From Otis tarda (Eukaryota > Chordata > Aves > Otidiformes > Otididae): 64,000 bases of DNA. Below the pieces are notes generated by a model. That model did no database searches, had not been told where the DNA came from, and saw only the letters and a list, made by a program, of their open reading frames with translations. The DNA is taken from contig CM048552.1 of assembly GCA_026413225.1 (NCBI GenBank), forward strand, positions 1,012,001 to 1,076,000. The letters run 5' to 3'. The position numbers and the translations under genes were made by a program. This document shows, in pieces, positions 62,473 through 64,000 of this stretch (position 1 is the stretch's first letter; each line of letters starts with the position of its first letter).

Positions 62473-64000
62473 GTACGTACGCGCTGCGTCCCCGCGCTGC
62501 CCCGCTCAGCCCCGTCCTGCGCCGTTATTTCCCCGGGCGTGGAGCCCTTGGGTTCCTCGGCTTTGGCCGGGCAGCGCTCCTGCTCCGGGGCTCTCTGCGG
62601 TGCCCGGATTTTGCCGACATCGGCGTCCCAGGATGGTGACCCCTTGTTTTTAGGGTTGTGGTTTGGAGGGGGAGCCGAGTGCCTCCTTCCCCTGGATGCT
62701 GACGCACCAAAGCTGCGACCTTGGGCTGCAGAGCAGAAAAAAATCCTCTGAAGCTCGTGGTCGCTGGGAAATAACGCCTGGCGTGGAGCCGGGGTGCCGG
62801 AATTCGTGCTGGAGAGGCGACGTTCCTGCCCCCCGCCCTACACCCGGGCGGTGCGGTGCTTGCGCGCCGGTGCCGCGGGAGCCGATGCCGATCATTTGCC
62901 GTGGCCCCGTGTCCTGGAAAAGCCTGGCCGCGGCTGGGGTGTGCCCGCATCCCCGTGCACGGCCCCGGGCGCCGCCGGCTATCCGGTTCCAGGGGGCGCG
63001 AGTGGTTTCTGTGCCGCCGCTATAAATACCGGCCGGACGCTATTTCCAGCCCGGCGCCTGCTGGGCTGGAAGCTCGCCCGTGTCGCTTCCTAAAACCGTT
63101 CTGGCACGCTTGGATCCTTTCCACCCCGTGTTTTGGGTAGCGCAGCCCGTGAACGGGTACGCTGAGTGAACGGAGCGCGCGTTGCCAAGGGCGTGGACGG
63201 GTTATTTTGTGCCCAGGCTTGCCCGGTGCCGGCGGGTCCTGCCCAGGGGTGTGGTCCCCGTCCCGAGCCCGTGGGGTCCGCGCTCCCTGCCTGGTGCTGG
63301 TGGGCTCTGGGTGCCCTTGGCGGGGTTCAGTGGCTCTGCTTGGGCACAGTCGGGGACCGCCACAGGGCAGCGATGCCTGGGAGAGGCGTGACAGCCACCG
63401 TGCCCGTGCCGGAGGGGCCGGGGGCGAGGAACTGCCGGGAGAGCAGGCGAGGAGCCGGAACCGACAGCGTTTGTGGGACGAGTGGGGTTCAGCCGGGCTC
63501 GGCTCTCACCGCCGAGGTTCCCCGCCTCCTGCGTCGCGGTGGAATGAAGGGGAAAGCCGGGGAGGAGCCGGTCACCGCGGCCCCTGGGGTGACGGCGCGA
63601 CAGCAGGGCGATGCCGCTGCCGCACGCTCCATCGCCGGCGCGACGGGGCTGGCGCAGGGCGGTTGGCACGCAGCGGAGCTTCCCGCAATTGCGTATCGCC
63701 TGGAGCGCGTCGCCGCTCCGCCTTTGCGCTCCTAATTCTGAGGGCACGTTAATTAACGGGTGTGTGAGGTGCCTCTCAGCTCCTCGAGTCGGGCGCTCCT
63801 GCGGGGAATTTGGGACTCATCCGGTTGCGTGTTGTCCCGAGCTGGAACACGAGTATCACCGGATTTGTTTAAGGGGTTAGGATGGCGCTGGGAGGGGGCG
63901 GCTGCCGCTCTCTGCGTTTCGGTGGCCGCCTGCACGCGCAGGACCGGGGACGGGCTGCGGTTTGGTACGGCACGCGAGCCGCGGACCTGGGTTTGCCATC
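62473..64000 (+). other. SND1: SND1 intron 4 (incomplete)
   Basis: Begins with GTACGTAC after exon 4. No further SND1 exon and no other gene was recognised up to the window end. Confidence 0.6.

Overview
This is a vertebrate nuclear window, almost certainly avian. It holds a CR1 retroposon tail of the bird type (near 12.4 kb), very compact introns, extreme GC content with many G/C homopolymer runs after about 18 kb, and five multi-exon protein genes whose exons I joined by hand at splice sites with reading frame preserved. The gene order GCC1 - ARF5 - PAX4 - SND1 matches human 7q32.1 as I remember it. The gene at the left end, DENND6B, is a human 22q13.33 gene.

Layout. 1-18.6 kb: the last 19 exons of DENND6B on + (the first coding exon lies left of the window), in AT-richer sequence. 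21.4-26.7 kb: a complete 12-exon gene on - for a seven-transmembrane, rhodopsin-like protein that most resembles TMEM116. 31.7-36.2 kb: GCC1 on - (golgin GCC88, complete). It shares a CpG-rich, probably bidirectional promoter with ARF5 on + (36.6-40.7 kb, complete, 180 codons). 43.6-47.5 kb: a complete PAX4 on -, with paired domain and paired-class homeodomain. 56.8 kb to the end: SND1 on + (first four coding exons, residues 1 to about 141; it continues past the right edge).

Between and inside these genes lie many minisatellites: 60 bp in GCC1 intron 1, 30 bp with a 240 bp higher-order period in ARF5 intron 2, 12 bp in PAX4, oppositely oriented hexamer arrays and a 28-30 bp self-complementary array between PAX4 and SND1, and a 49 bp array before SND1. 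Many unit lengths are multiples of three, so they create very long open frames on both strands that are not genes.

The genes are not an operon. DENND6B, GCC1 and ARF5 all serve membrane traffic (Rab GEF, trans-Golgi tether, class II Arf), but this looks like synteny rather than a functional cluster. The most notable item is the intact PAX4. To my knowledge this gene has been reported missing from chicken and other bird assemblies, and it sits here among homopolymers and repeats that would hide it from short-read sequencing. I saw no recognisable FSCN3, which lies between ARF5 and PAX4 in human.
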